This document shows positions 1-14,022 of a stretch of DNA of 64,000 nucleotides, one piece after another. This stretch comes from Aquanectria penicillioides (Eukaryota > Ascomycota > Sordariomycetes > Hypocreales > Nectriaceae), in the NCBI GenBank assembly GCA_003415625.1, contig PYIU01000009.1, forward strand, positions 1 through 64,000, read 5' to 3'. Numbering within the stretch: position 1 is the first letter of the stretch; each line of letters opens with the position of its first letter. Under the pieces are notes generated by a model that was given only the letters and a program-made list of their open reading frames with translations, ran no database searches and was not told the DNA's origin. The translations under genes and the position numbers were made by a program.

Positions 1-127
1 TAACCTAACCCTAACCCTAACCCTAACCCTAACCCTAACCCTAACCCTAACCCTAACCCTAACCCTAACCCTAACCCTAACCCTAACCCTAACCCTAACC
101 CTAACCCTAACCCTAACCCTAACCCTA
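1..127. repeat. Telomere, TAACCC repeats
   Basis: About 21 tandem copies of TAACCC (TTAGGG on the other strand) run from base 1, with one short TAACC unit at the very start, and stop at the sequence ACGGTTACC. This is the standard telomere repeat of filamentous fungi, oriented as expected for the left end of a chromosome. It shows that the window starts at a true chromosome end. Confidence 0.98.
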
Positions 128-380
128 CGGTTACCCTGCCGGGTGCTAGTTGCGCGCGACGGGTTCCACCACCCTGATTAATAACTGCTATAGCTCTTTA
201 TATCTCTTTTTATTATATATTTTAAAAACTTGCTTTATTTACGCTGCTGTGTACTTGCTATTAGTATCTTTATATAGGTTACACTACCTTAATTAATAAA
301 CCTACTATTGCTTTACTTTACTATTTGCTACTACTCTTTATTATATTAAAATCCTTTTATTAGCTTATTTCCCTTTCTTT

Positions 381-560
381 TATTATTCCTTTCTTAATTT
401 AGTATAGATGTTCTTTTTACTATTCTTTCCTTTTTAATTTAGTATAGGCGTCCTTCCTACTATTCTTTCCTTTTTAATTTAGTATAGGCATCCCTTCTAT
501 TATTATTCTCTTTTTGATCTAATATAGGTATCTCTCTATCTATTCTCTATACTTTATTCT
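381..560. repeat. 40-bp minisatellite, about four copies
   Basis: The block AGTATAGG followed by a pyrimidine-rich tail and TTTTTAATTT repeats with a period of exactly 40 bases: AGTATA occurs at 401, 441 and 481, and a decayed AATATA at 521. Copies differ mostly by transitions. It is a subtelomeric tandem repeat; no function can be assigned. Confidence 0.8.
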
Positions 561-594
561 ACCTAAAACCTTATTTATTAAGTTATATACCTTA

Positions 595-700
595 CCGCTA
601 ATATCTACCTTATAGTACGGTTTCCTTTTAGTAGGGTTATAGGGCTGCTAATATCTACCTTATAGCATAGTTTCCTTTTAGTAGAGTTATAAGGCCATTT
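595..700. repeat. 50-bp direct repeat, two copies
   Basis: The stretch beginning ATATCTACCTTATAG at 601 recurs at 651. The two 50-base copies differ by a few transitions (for example GTACGG against GCATAG). This is a simple tandem duplication in decayed DNA. Confidence 0.75.
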
Positions 701-2074
701 AGCTTTACTTTATTAATTATTTTAGCTACCTTTATTTTATATTTAATCTCTCTTTAACTTACTATTTTACTTAACTGTTTACTTTTTTACTTTACTTTAT
801 TAACCTTTTAAACTATAACTTAATTAGCCCTTATCTGCCTTTATAAACTATAGTTACTTACTTCTCTTTTTTTAATTTTAACTATAGTTTATAGACTCTA
901 TATAAAATATCTTTTTACTTTCTTTTTTACTATTAAATAAAAGCAATTAAGCCAGTTATTAAAATTAAGCTACCCTATAGTAAGGCTAAATAAAACTAAT
1001 ATTATTCTTTATATCTTTAAATTTCCTTTTCTTTAGAATAACCTTAAGAGATATTAATATTACTAACTATAGTCTTTATAAATATTATATAATCTTATTT
1101 AATAATATAAGCCTATTTATTATTTACTTTCTAAATATAGGTTATGCCTTTATTAACTAGCACTAATATCCCTCCCTTTTCTATATATTAATTTTAAATA
1201 TATCCTTAATATACCCCTATAATTAAATGCTCTTTTACACTATTATTATTACTAAAAGTATTCAGTTCTTATACCTATACTTACCTTTTACTTATAATAT
1301 TATGCATTAATTATATAAAAGCCTATACTTCTAGCAATACTAATAGTTAGTAAAATACAGCCCCTTTTACTATTGCAAAAAGTCCTACTAATAGATTAAT
1401 ATATACTGCTTATATAAATAATGATATTGCTATTTATACTTCTTTTACTTTTTATAAAGATTCTACTTAATAAAGCAAATATTATATCTAACCCTTTAGA
1501 TTATATTAAGCTATCTATATAATGCTTTTAAACAATAAGTCTAATTCTATATATATTCTTATAGCTAATTAATTAAGCTATTAATACAATTCCAATTATT
1601 ATTATTATTATTATTATCTTTAATATTATTAGCTGCCTCCTTTTATAGTATTTGCTTTAACTTATAATAATTATATTGCTTAGCCTTAATAAGCTTATTG
1701 CATTATTGCCTTTAACTATTAAGAAATGCCTTAAGCGCTAGTTACTAATACTTTATGCTTTATATAAACCCTTTTATTTTCTGCCTATTCTTTTTATTAA
1801 TATTACTATACTATTTATTTTAATATACTAGCCTGCTATTTATTATAATTACTAACTCTATTACTTCTTCCTTTTACTGCTCTTTATGCCCTATCTATTA
1901 TACAAACTTAATTAAATTAAATGGCTGCTATATATAGATCACTTTAATAATGCCCTATATATTAATATCTATTTTAAGCCCTATTATAGCTATAATTTAC
2001 TTTTAACCCTTTTAGCTAAAGATTTAATTACTTAATGCTTTTATTTTCTTATTACTTTACATTTTACTATAATA

Positions 2075-5000
2075 GGCCTTATATCCTATTTATACTAATA
2101 ATTCCTTATACTTTTAAATTAAATAGCAATAAATAACTCCCTTTTATAACCCTTTTATATATAGCTCTATTTATATTATTACTATAAGAACCTTATTCTT
2201 TATAGCTGTTTTTCTATTTAGCTTTATAGTTTAAATTTAATATTAAATATTAATTTATATTATTAATGCTTAAATAATATTTATATTTTAATATAGCATT
2301 TATTGCTAAAGCTACTATTTTATTGATTTTAGCAATATAGCTATAAGTATAACTATTAAATATCTATATTAATAGAGCTTAATAAATAACTTAAGCTGTT
2401 TTTAGAAGCTAATATTTATAATAATTATATAGCACTTATTAAAGAAGATCTTACCTAAAAGTCCCTACCTATAGATACTCTTAATATATACTATAAACCT
2501 ATTATAAATAGCTATATTAGCACTAATAATAATAAAACAAGTATCTTACTGCCTTTTCTTTTAATTATTATTAACTTTATTATACTATTATATATAGTTA
2601 ATGCCTAGCTTTTATACCCTTAATATTAAGTCTATAGTAAGTGCTATAAATAATACTACTATAATATTTATTAGCTTACTTAATTTACAATCCTTCTTAA
2701 GTATAGCAAAAAGCAAAAAGAATATACTTTTGCTATTACTAATAGGCAGTATAATAATAAGCTTTTTGCTTTATACCCTATTATTATATATTGCTATAAT
2801 TTAATATATACTCTTTTGCTATTATTAAAACTTTTATTTAATGCTCTCCTTAAATATCTTCTTAAGCCCTATATTAATTAGCTATAGCCTAAATCCATTA
2901 TAGCCTTTTTACTTAATTTAATACTTAAGCCGGCCTTTAAGAACTGTAGTTATAGCTATCTCCCCTTAATTATTAACTGCAGTTCCTAAAGCCCCTTAAC
3001 TGACTTAATTAACTGCAGTTCCTAAAGGCTGCTTATTATATCTCTTTTACCTTTTGGCAATCTATAACTTTAGCCTACAATTGCCCTTTTTATTATTATT
3101 ACTATTATTGCCTTTTTCTTCCTTTTTTATTATTCTCTCTCTCTTTTTAGCCTTAACCTCTCCAAACTCCCTATCTATATATATAAGGAACTAATGCTAA
3201 AGCTAACTAATCTTCTAAAAGCTAGTAATTATTTTTAGTTATAGCTAGCTAAAAAAAAGTATATAAATAGTATAGTGGTTTTAGGCTATATAGCTGCTAT
3301 AAGTAGATTAAATATCCTAAATATATTCAATCCACTTCTACTAATAGTATTTATTAGTTAAAGGATCAATTTAATTATTAGCCTTATTTACTTTTGCCTT
3401 TACTTTATTAAGCTTAGTCTAATAGATAATAAAACCTTTAATATAGCAATTAAACTTAATAGCAATATATTAATAGCTTAATATAGTTAATTAAACCTTA
3501 AGATAGGTCCCAATAAGGAGTGCTAATTGCTTGCTTAAATTATCTATATACTAAAGCCCTTTATTAGCCGATTTCTAGAGCTATAGCTTTAATAACTTAA
3601 ATGGACCTTAAATGCTAAAGAGCTTATACAATACCTTTTTAAAGGGTAGCAGCTATACAATATAGGCCACTATAGCCTAACTTAAATGTTTTAGTAAGAA
3701 CTATACTACCTTTTGGCCACAGCCATTTTAGCCCTTACTTTTATTACAGTTAGCAATTAATATAATTTAGCTATTAAATATAAAGATATTTTTTAATAGC
3801 TATATTATATTATAGTGCTTAAAAGTTAATACTTTTAGACTTTATTTAGGCTATTTGCTTTAGATATAAATAGCAATAAATAGACTATATTTAAACTACT
3901 AAAATTATATTAAGAACTCCTTAACCTACTGCTAGTAGCACTTATACTAAACCTTACCACTATTTGCATTAATTTACTTTTAGAGTATAGACCTAACTAA
4001 CTTAACCATACAACTAGCACTAGGCTTTAGCTATATATTATAATAATTTATTATAAATAACTTGCCTAGCCCTTTATAAACTAGGCTATTGCTAATATTT
4101 TATAGCTAAATACTATTTTTAACTTAAGGCTATTTCCCCTCTATAAGCTTATTTAACTATTTATTAACCTTTAAAATAGCTACTTATACTATCTTTTAAA
4201 AGTAAATAATTTATATATACTTTAAATAATAGTAGAGCATACTACTATCTCTTTCCTATATAACTTAAGCTATACCCCCTTCTTATATATAATAGCTATA
4301 GCTATATATTATTTATTTAATAATCCTATTAAATAGAGTATACAATCTACTTATAAGCTAATAGTAGTGCCCCTTTTAGAACTGGTATATAGCTTTTAGG
4401 CTAGTATTACTAGTAGCTAAATTATTTAATATATTAAAATTATATTAATTGTCCTAAAAGAAATGCTTTAGCATTAAGACTTAACTGCACTATAGAAAGC
4501 CAGTAAAAAAGCAAGTATATAAGGCAAATAGGATTTAGCTTTCTTTACTTTAATTAATCTTAAGGATAGCTATAAAGTATAATAGTGAATTCTTATAGCT
4601 CTTACAATTAAGCTTTTGCTTAATTAAATAAATGCAAAAGTTAAAGATAGCTTAATTAAAGGCCTTATAGCCTAAATCTTCTTTATTATTTGCCCCTTTT
4701 TTTTATTTATATTTACTATTTCTTTTAACTACAGCTACTACTATATTTAGCTACTAGATTATTTGCTTTAAGGTAGTCTATTAAAAATTAAAGAACTATA
4801 TATTATGCTTTACTTTAGTGGGTTTCTAGCCTAATGCCTATATATAGGTATAATAATACAAATAGCATTATTAATAAAGTTAATATCTATTTATTATAGC
4901 AGTCTTTTACTTCTTGCTAAATAAAGTAGGGTTTGCTTTAGTTAAGTTAATACTACTTAACCACTTAAATATTTTATTTAGCACTTTATATAGTTAATTT

Positions 5001-6390
5001 ATATAATAGTCTAAAACCTACTAAAAGCTTTTATATAGCTAATATAGCTATTAATTATCTTTAATAGCCTTTTTATTTTATAAGTAAGTCTTAACTATTT
5101 ATATAACTAATAGTTATATAGCATTATATAGTATTAACTAGGTTTTTCTCTATATATACTCAGCCTACTTTATAAACTTAACTTAATAAGACTTAATATT
5201 AATGCTGCCTAATATCTTTACTATCCACTAGCCTTAAGCCTTTATATTTTAAAGCTTAGCTTTATATTTCTAAACTATTTTTAGTAGCAATTTATCTATT
5301 TATATAATGCCTAATAGCTCTTTTTCTTTCTTGCCTTCTTCTACCTTACTATTGCTTTCAGTTCTAGACCGGTTTAGGCTGCTAAATAGTAAATTAAATA
5401 GATTATCTATAGTATAAATACTACTATTTTAGTTAACCTTAACAATCCAATACTATATATACTAGCTATAGCAAAATATTTATACTATTACTTACTTATA
5501 GAATAGCTTTTTATTGCACTTAATTAAATAGCTAAATTAACTTTAATGTATAGATATATTATTTTTATTAATAGTTAAAAACTAGCATTTTATAAATATA
5601 TAGCTATAAGCTTTTAAGACTACTAGTCTATTAATTGAAATACTATAGTCATTTAAAAGCTCTATAGTATATAGGTTATAAAGTAGATCTTATAACTTAA
5701 ATAGTATAAAGGCATATATTAGCTATAATGGCTTTCCCTTTAGTTAATACCGCTAATAGAAGTATATTATAACTAATTAAAGCTTAAAGTAAATACTAGC
5801 TTCTTTAAAGTATTATTTATAAAGTAAGACTATCTTTAGCTTATAAAGCTTAATGGCTTAGTCTATAATAAAAGGCTTAAATATAGCGACTGCTTAAATA
5901 AATGCTGCTACTTTAATAGCACTTATAGTAACTATAGGCAGTAGTAAAGGTAGTAAAGGTAGTAAAGGCAGCAATAATAGTATATATACTAATAATAATA
6001 ATGCATTATTAGCAAATATTAAGCTTAATGCTCTCTTTATAGATAAAGTTACTATTTAATATATATATATATAATTTAATTAGCTTTTATATATATATAT
6101 ATAGTTTTTTAGATCCTATAAAAGAAGGGAGTAATTAAAATAATAGAATAAATTAAAGGCAAAACTAAAATAATTAATATGCAATAAAGATAGTAAAAAA
6201 TAAAATATAAACTAAAGCAAACTAAAGTAACCTAAATGAGCTATTTTATCCAATAAGCACTTTTATCTTTCTTTAATGCATTAAATGCATTATTTTACTT
6301 TAATAGCCTATACTATACTTACTTTCTCTACAGTTAGATTAAGCTAAAGTTGCTTATTCAGCCTTAACAAGCATTAAATTATAGGGCAGG
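2075..6390. repeat. 4.3-kb tandem unit, copy 1 (RIPed)
   Basis: This unit begins near CCTTATATCCTATTTATA and ends at ATAGGGCAGG. It aligns collinearly along its whole length with the next 4.3 kb; the two differ mainly by C/T and G/A transitions with few indels. It contains long AT dinucleotide runs near 6058-6103 that could fold as a hairpin, and a short GTAAAGGTA-type microsatellite near 5940-5980. A 67-codon open frame at 2601-2804 is low-complexity and hydrophobic, and I regard it as chance. The mobile-element class could not be determined because both strands are full of stops. Confidence 0.85.
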
Positions 6391-9300
6391 CCTTATACCC
6401 TATTTATATTAATAATTCCTTATACTTTTAGATTAAGCAGCAATAAATAACCCCTTTCTATAACTTTTTTATATATAGCTCTATCTATATTATTACTATA
6501 AGGACCTTATCCTTTATAGCTATTTTTCTATTTAACTTTATAGTTTAAACTTAATATTAAATATTAATTTATATTATTAATACCTAAATAATATTTATAT
6601 TTTAATATAATATCTATTGCTAAAGCCACTATTTTATTGATTTTAGCAATATAGCTATAAGCATAACTATTAAATACCTATATTAATAGAGCTTAATAAA
6701 TAATTTAAGCTATTCCTAAAAGCTAATATTTATAATAATTATATAGCACTTATTAAAGAAGATCTTACCTAAAAGTCTCTATCTATAAATGCTTTTAATA
6801 TATACTATAAACCTATTATAAATAGCTATATTAGCACTAATAATAATAAAACAAGCATTTTATTGCCTTTTCTCTTAATTATTATTAACTTTATTATACT
6901 ATTATATATAGTTAATGCCTAGCTCTTATACCCTTAATACTAAATCTATAGTAAATACTATAAATAGTACTACTATAATATTTATTAGTTTACTTAATCT
7001 ATAATCCTTTTTAAATATAATAAAAAGCAAAAAGAATATACTTTTACTACTATTAATAGGCAGTATAATAATAAGCTCTTTGCTTTATACTTTATTATTA
7101 TATATTGCTATAATCTAATATATACCCTTTTACTATTATTAAAACTTTTATTTAGCACTTTTTTTAAGCATTTTCTTAAGCCCTATATTAATTAGCTATA
7201 GCCTAAATCTATTATAGCCCTTTTACTTAATTTAATATTTAAGCCAGCCTTTAAGAACTATAGTTATAGCCACCTCCCCTTAATTATTAACTATAGTTCC
7301 TAAAGCCCTTTAATTAACTTAATTAACTGCAATTCTTAAAGGCTGCCTATTATACCTCTTTTGCCTTTTAGCAATCTATAACTTTAGCCTATAGTTACCC
7401 TTTTTATTATTATTACTATTATTGCCTTTTTCTTTTTTTTTTACTATTTTTTCTTTCTTTTTAGCCTTAATCTCTTTAAACTCCTTATTTATATATATAA
7501 GGAATTAATACTAAAGCTAGCTAATCTCCTAAAAGCTAGCAATTATCTTTAATTATAACTAGCTAAAAAAAAGTATATAAATAGTATAATAGTTTTAAGC
7601 TATATAGCTACTATAAATAGATTAAATATCCTAAATATATTTAATTCACTTCTATTAATAGCATTTATTAATTAAAGAATTAATTTAATTATTAGCCTTA
7701 TTTACTTCTACCTTTACTCTATTAAGCTTAGCCTAATAAATAATAAGACCTTTAATGCAGTAACTAAACTTAATAGCAATATATTAATAGCTTAATACAA
7801 TTAATTAAACCTTAAAATAGATCTTAATAAAAAGTGCTAGTTACTTACTTAAGTTATCTATATACTAAAGCCTTTTATTAGCCGATTTCTAAAGCTATAG
7901 CTTTAATAACTTAAATAGATCTTAAACACTAAAGAGCTTATATAATACCTTCTTAAAGGGTAGTAGCTATACAATATAGATTACTATAGCCTAACTTAAG
8001 TATTTCAGTAAAAACTATACTACCTTTTAGCTATAGCTATTTTAGCCCTTACTTTTATTATAATTAGCAATTAATATAATTTAGCTATTAAATATAAAAA
8101 TATTCTTTAGTAGCTATATTATATTATAGTGCTTAAAAGTTAATACTTTTAGACCTTATTTAAGCTATTTACTTTAAATATAAATAGCAATAAATAAATT
8201 GCATTTAAACTACTAAAGTTATATTAAAAACTCCTTAATCTACTGCTAGTAGCACTTATACTAAACTTTACTACTATTTGCATTAACCTACCTTTAGAGT
8301 ATAGACTTAATTAGCTTAGCTATACAATTAATATTAAGCTTTAGCTATATATTATAATAGTCTATTATAAATAACTTACCTAGCCCTTTATAGACTAAAC
8401 TATTATTAATATTTTATAGCTAAATACTATTTTTAATTTAAGGCTATTTTCCTTTTATAAGCTTATTTAGCTATTTATTAACCTTTAAAATAGCTACTTA
8501 TACTATCTTCTAAAAGTAAATAATCTATATACACTTTAAATAATAGTAAAGTATATTACTATTTCTTTTCTATATAACCTAAACTATACCCCCTTCTTAT
8601 ATATAATAACTATAACTATATATTATTTATTTAATAATTCTATTAAATAAAGTATACAATCCACTTATAAGCTAATAGCAATGCCCCTTTTAGAACTAAT
8701 ATATAGCTTTTAGGCTAGTATTACTAACAGCTAAATTATTTAATATATTAAAATTATATTAATTGTTCTAAAAGAAATGCTTTAATATTAAGACTTAATT
8801 GCACTATAAAAAGCTAATAAAAAAGCAAGTATATAAGGCAGATAGAATCTAGCTTTCCTTATTTCAATTAATCCTAAGGATAGCTATAAAATGTAATAAT
8901 AGATTCTTATAGCTCTTACAATTAAGCTTTTACTTAATTAAATAAATATAAAAGTTAAAAATAGCTTAATTAAAAGCCTTATAGCCTAAATCTTCTTTAT
9001 TATTTACCTCTTCCTTTTATTTATATTTACTATCCCTCTTAACTATAGCTACTACTATATTTAGCTGCTAGATTATTTGCTTTAAGGTAGTCCACTAAAA
9101 ATTAAAGAACTATATATTATACTTTACTTTAGTGGGTTTTTAGCTTAATGCCTATATATAGGCATAATAATATAAATAGCATTATTAATAGAATTAATAT
9201 CTATTTATTATAGCAGTCTCTTACTTTTTGCTAAATAAAGTAAAGTTCGCTTTAATTAAATTAATACTGCCTAGCCACTTAAGTATTTTATTTAGCACTT

Positions 9301-10702
9301 TATGCAGTTAATTTATATAGTAGTTTAAAACCCACTAAAAGCTTTTATATAGCTAATATAGCTATTAATTATCCTTAATAGCCTTTTTATTCTATAAATA
9401 AGCCTTAATTATTTATGCAATTAATAATTATATAGTATTATATAGTATTAGCTAAGTTTTTCTTTATATATATTTAGCCTACTTTATAAACTTAATCTAA
9501 TAGGATTTAATATTAATGCTGCCTAATATCTTTACTATTTATTAGCCTTAGGCCTCTATATCTTAAAGCTTAGCTTTATACTTTTAAACTATTTTTAATA
9601 GCAATTTATCTATTTATATAATGCCTAATAGCTCTTTTTCTTCCTTACCTTCTTTTACTTTATTATTACTTTTAGTTCTAAACCGATTTAAGCTATTAAA
9701 TAGTAAATTAAATAGATTATCTATAGTATAGGCACTACTATTCCAGTTAACCTTAACAATTTAATACTATATATACTAGCTATAGCAAAATATCTATATT
9801 ATTACTTACTTATAGAATAGCTTTCTATTATACCTAATTAAATAGCTAAATTAACTTTAGTATATAAATATATTATTCTTATTAATAGTTAAGAACTAGC
9901 ATTTTATAAATATATAGCTATAAGCTCTTAAAACTACTAGTCTATTAATTAAAATGCTATAATCACTTAAAAGCTCTATAGTATATAGGTTATAAAGTAG
10001 ATTTTATAACTTAAATAGCATAAAGGTATATATTAGCTATAATGGCTTTCTTTTTAATTAATACTACTAATAGAAGTGTATTATAATCAATTAAAGCTTA
10101 AAGTAAATACTAGCTTCTTTAGGGCATTATTTGCAAAATAAAACTATCTTTAGCTTATAAAGCTTAATGGCCTAATCTACAATAAAAGGCTTAAATATAG
10201 CAGCTACTTAAATAAATACTGCCACTTTAGCAGCACTTATAGTAACTATAGGCAATAGTAAAAATAGTAAAGATAGTAAAGGCAGTAATAATAGTATATA
10301 TACTAATAACAATAATGCATTATTAATAGATATTAAGCTTAATGCTCTCTTTATAGATAAAGTTGCTATTTAATATATATATATAATTTAATTAGCTTTT
10401 ATATATATATATATAATTTTTTAAATCCTATAAAAAAAGAGAGTAATTAAAACAATAAAATAGATTAAAGGCAAAATTAAAATAATTAATATATAATAAA
10501 AATAGTAAAAAATAAAATATAAATTAAAGTAAACTAAAATAACTTAAATAAGCTATTTTATCCAATAAGCGCTTTTATCTTCCCTTAATGCATTAAATAT
10601 ATTGTTTTACCTTAATGGCCTATACTATATTTGCTTTCTCTATAGTTAAGTTAAGCTAAAGTTGCTTATTTAGCCTTAATAAGCACTAAATTATAGGGTA
10701 GG
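6391..10702. repeat. 4.3-kb tandem unit, copy 2 (RIPed)
   Basis: This is the second, directly adjacent copy of the preceding unit, starting CCTTATACCCTATTTATA and ending ATAGGGTAGG. It has the same internal landmarks in the same order, including the AT-run hairpin region at about 10,372-10,420 and the poly-GTAAA stretch near 10,250. Divergence from copy 1 is mostly transitions, so both copies were mutated, each in its own way, after or during duplication. No gene is visible. Confidence 0.85.
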
Positions 10703-12141
10703 TATTTAAGTATTTCTCTTTCTATTAGTAGATATTAATAATAATGTTTTTTAGTATAGCATTATAGATAGCTTAAGCCTATACTATAAAAGCCTTTTAA
10801 CTAATAGAATTTACTTTTTTATTAAATTAGGCATACTTTATAAGCCACTAAAGGATAACTCTATACTTTATAGATTAAATTAAAGTTATATTTATTTACT
10901 AAAGCTTATTTTTAGGTAAATTTAATTAATTTAAATTCTAATACTTAAAGGTTTTTAAAAGGTTTTGCTTTATAGTAGCCTAATTATTGCCTTTTAATAA
11001 GTTTATAATATCTTAAAACACTTTAAAGGTTATATAGTATATAAAAGCTTTGCCCTTTACACTATCTATAACTCCTTAATTAGTTATAAATCTATTATAT
11101 AATTTAAGAAAATATATAATATTTCTTCTATTAAAAATTATATTAAGCAATTAAATAAAAGTAATAGTTGCTTTTATTATTTTAGCTAATATATTTAGTT
11201 TATTTTCTTTAGAAATATTAATATTAATAGTATTAATTAACTTAAAAAAAATAATTAAAGATTATTAACTATATTAACTCCTTTTGCTTTTAATAGGGCT
11301 TAAGGGATTTAATTGCATTTAATTAAATATTCTTTTTATTTTTTTATTTAAGGGCACTAATAAATTATAGTTATTAGGATTCCTATAATAAGTGTTTTAG
11401 TATATATATATAAAGGAGTATAGGCTAGCTACTTAACTCTTAGAATTATAAATTACAATAAAATAATATATATATATAATAAAAGAATAAAATAATAAAA
11501 TAAATTAAAATATATATTAAAATAATTAAAAAAAGTAAAGAAAAGGAATAATAGTATTATATTTAATAAGGCTTTATTTTAATAAATTTAAACTAGCTTT
11601 TTAAAGTTAATAATAATAAATAAAGTAATTAATTAAAATAGTAATAAATATATATATATACCCTTTAGCTAAAATTTAAAGACTAGCAAAAATAATAAAA
11701 ATTTCCTATTTCCTATAATTAATTAAAAGTTAAGTAATCTTTTTCTTTCTTTTCTTTCTCCTTTTTCAATCTATAAATTAAGCTTTTAGTAGTCTTAAGT
11801 ATACTTTAATATTTAAAAGTATTTAATTAAATGCTTATATATTATTTACATTATTATTTTGCCTTATATGCCTTTATGCTAATATATTAGCACTATATTA
11901 GGTTATTAAATTTTTCTATATATCTGCCTTAATTATAGTAGTAGGTTTTCTTTTTTTAAAATGCAAACTTATATTAATATCTTTACTTACCTTTAGTATT
12001 ATTTTCAATCCTAGCGCCCTTTATTTTTATAGAAATAATAGGTTTTCTAGTATTTAGGAATTCCTAAATCTTTATAATTAATTATTTACTACTTCTTTAG
12101 GTTCTTAATAATAGCTTAAAAGTATTACTAAAGAGTTTAAT
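10701..12141 (-). repeat. Left arm of 1.44-kb inverted repeat
   Basis: The stretch starting GGTATTTAAGTATTTC is the reverse complement, with scattered transitions, of the stretch ending near 14,022. The inner edge reads GTATTACTAAAGAGTTT and mirrors AAACTCTTTAGTAATAC at the start of the right arm. The right arm includes the start of a Gypsy Gag region, so this arm looks like an inverted, truncated copy of that element's 5' part. Confidence 0.85.
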
Positions 12142-12578
12142 AAATTAGGGTCTAAAGTAATATAGATCAATCTATTATTAAATTGATTAAAAAGATAAAA
12201 GGGACCTTAAAGATATAGAAAATAAACAGGCAGTTTTCTCCAACTAATTTTTATTTTTAAAATTCTAAATTCCTTACATTTAGACCCTATTGAAGTCTTA
12301 ATGCAGCCCCTTATAATATTACTTTATTTATAACTTTCTGCTCTATTTTCTTTCTTTCTTTTCTTTAAGGGACACTTTAAAGCATTTAATTAAATGCTTT
12401 AACACTCTTTTAAATTGTTTATAGCTACTTAAAAAGGCTATTTAGTCTTTAACCGAACCTGCTTACCCTATACCCTTTTGGGTAAAGTATATATTTTAGC
12501 TAATGTCCCTATTTACTAACACATTTAAAGGTTATAGTAAAAAGAAGCCTTTAAGTTATTTAAAAAAACACTAAAGTA
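12142..12578 (+). repeat. About 0.44-kb dispersed repeat (copy 1), loop of inverted repeat
   Basis: This copy sits exactly between the two arms of the inverted repeat. It carries the landmarks shared by all copies: GATCAATCTATTATTA at the left, a TTTCTTTCTTTTCTTTAAGG tract, the palindrome GCATTTAATTAAATGC, and the segment AACCGAACCTGCTTACCC followed by CCCTTTTGGG. Copies recur at 24.2, 24.6 and 28.7 kb. The length and repeated occurrence next to element junctions would fit a solo LTR or a non-autonomous element; no coding capacity is seen. Confidence 0.8.
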
Positions 12579-14022
12579 TTTAATTAAACTCTTTAGTAAT
12601 ACTTTTAAGCTATTATTAAGAACCTAAAAAAGTAATGGATAATTAATTATAAAGATCTAGAAATTCCTAAATATTAAAAAACCTATTATTCCTATAAAAA
12701 TAAAGGGCGCTAGGATTGAAAATAATACTAAAGGTAAGTAAAGATACTAATATAAGTTTGCATTCTAAAAAAAGAAAACCTACTATTATAGTTAGGGCAA
12801 ATATATAGAAAAATTTAACAATCTAGTATAGTGCTAATATATTAATATAAAGGTATATAAGGCAAAATAATAGTGTAAATAATGCATAAGTATTTAATTA
12901 AACACTTTTAAATATTAAAGCACACTTAAGACTATTAAAAGCTTAATTTATAGATTAAGAAAAAAAAAAAAGAAAAAGAAGAAAATTACTTAACCCTTAA
13001 TTAATTATAAAAGATAGAAAATTTTTATTATTTTTGCCAGTCTTTAGACTCTAGCTAAAGGGCATATATATATACTTACTACTATTTTAATTGGCTACTT
13101 TATCTATTATTACTAACTCTAAAAAGCTAATTTAAATTCATTAAAATAAAGCCTTACTAAATACAATACTACTATCCCTTTTCTTTACTTTTCCTAATTA
13201 TTTTAATATATATTTTAATTTATTTTATTATTTTATTTTTTTATTATATATATATATTGTTTTATTGCAATTTATAACCTTAGGAGTTAAGTAGCTAGCC
13301 TATACTCTTCTATATACATATATTAAAACACTTATTATAGGAATCCTAATAACTACAATTTACTAATGCCCTTAAATAAAAAAATAAAGGGAATATTTAA
13401 TTAAATGCAATTAAACCCCTTAAGCTCTATTAAAAGTAAAGAGGGTTAATATAGTCAATAATCTTTAACTATTCTTTTTAAGTTAATTAATACTATTAAT
13501 ACTAATATTCCTAAAGAGAATAAACTAAATATACTAACTAAAATAATAGAAGCAACTATTACCTCTATTTAATTGCTTAATATAATTTTTAATAGAAGGA
13601 ATATTATATATTTTCTTAAATTATATAATAGATTTATAATTAATTAAGGAGTTGCAAATAGTATAAAGGGTAAAGCTTTAATATACTATATAACCTTTAA
13701 AGTGTCTTAAGATATTATAAACTTACTAAAAGGCAATAATTAAGCAGCTATAAAGCAAAACCTCTTAAAAACCTTTAAGTACTAAAATTTAAATTAATTA
13801 AATCTATCTAAAAACAAGCTCTAGCAAATAAATATAACTCCAATCCAATCTATAGAGTATAGAGTTATTCTTTAGTGGCTTATAAAGTATGCCTAACTTA
13901 ATAGAAAAGTAGATCCTATTGGCTAAAAGGCTTCTATAGTATAGGCTTAAGCTATCTATAATGCTATACTAAAAAACATTATTATTAATATTTACTAATA
14001 GAAAGGAAAACACCTAAATACC
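12579..14022 (+). repeat. Right arm of 1.44-kb inverted repeat
   Basis: This arm is the mirror of 10,701-12,141, ending at AAATACC. The matching landmarks TTAAGTAGCTAGCCTATAC (13,287) and GGCTAGCTACTTAA (11,422) confirm the pairing. The arm runs directly into the Gypsy remnant and contains its 5' leader and part of its Gag region. Confidence 0.85.

Larger units (their letters stand above)
128..2070. other. Telomere-adjacent AT-rich DNA, no gene
   Basis: A short GC-containing stretch (128-175) follows the telomere. After it the sequence is extremely AT-rich, with TpA abundant and CpA and TpG scarce, the composition left by RIP. No open frame of meaningful length and no recognisable protein motif is visible. 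Two small tandem repeats lie inside and are listed separately. I see nothing else. Confidence 0.8.

Noticed and set aside
1..127. Regular short repeats as a possible CRISPR array
   Set aside because: They are uninterrupted TAACCC units without spacers, in a eukaryotic sequence: a telomere.
2601..2804. 67-codon hydrophobic open frame in the AT-rich block
   Set aside because: It has low-complexity Ile/Leu/Ser composition from TA-rich DNA, no motif, and is disrupted in the second tandem copy.
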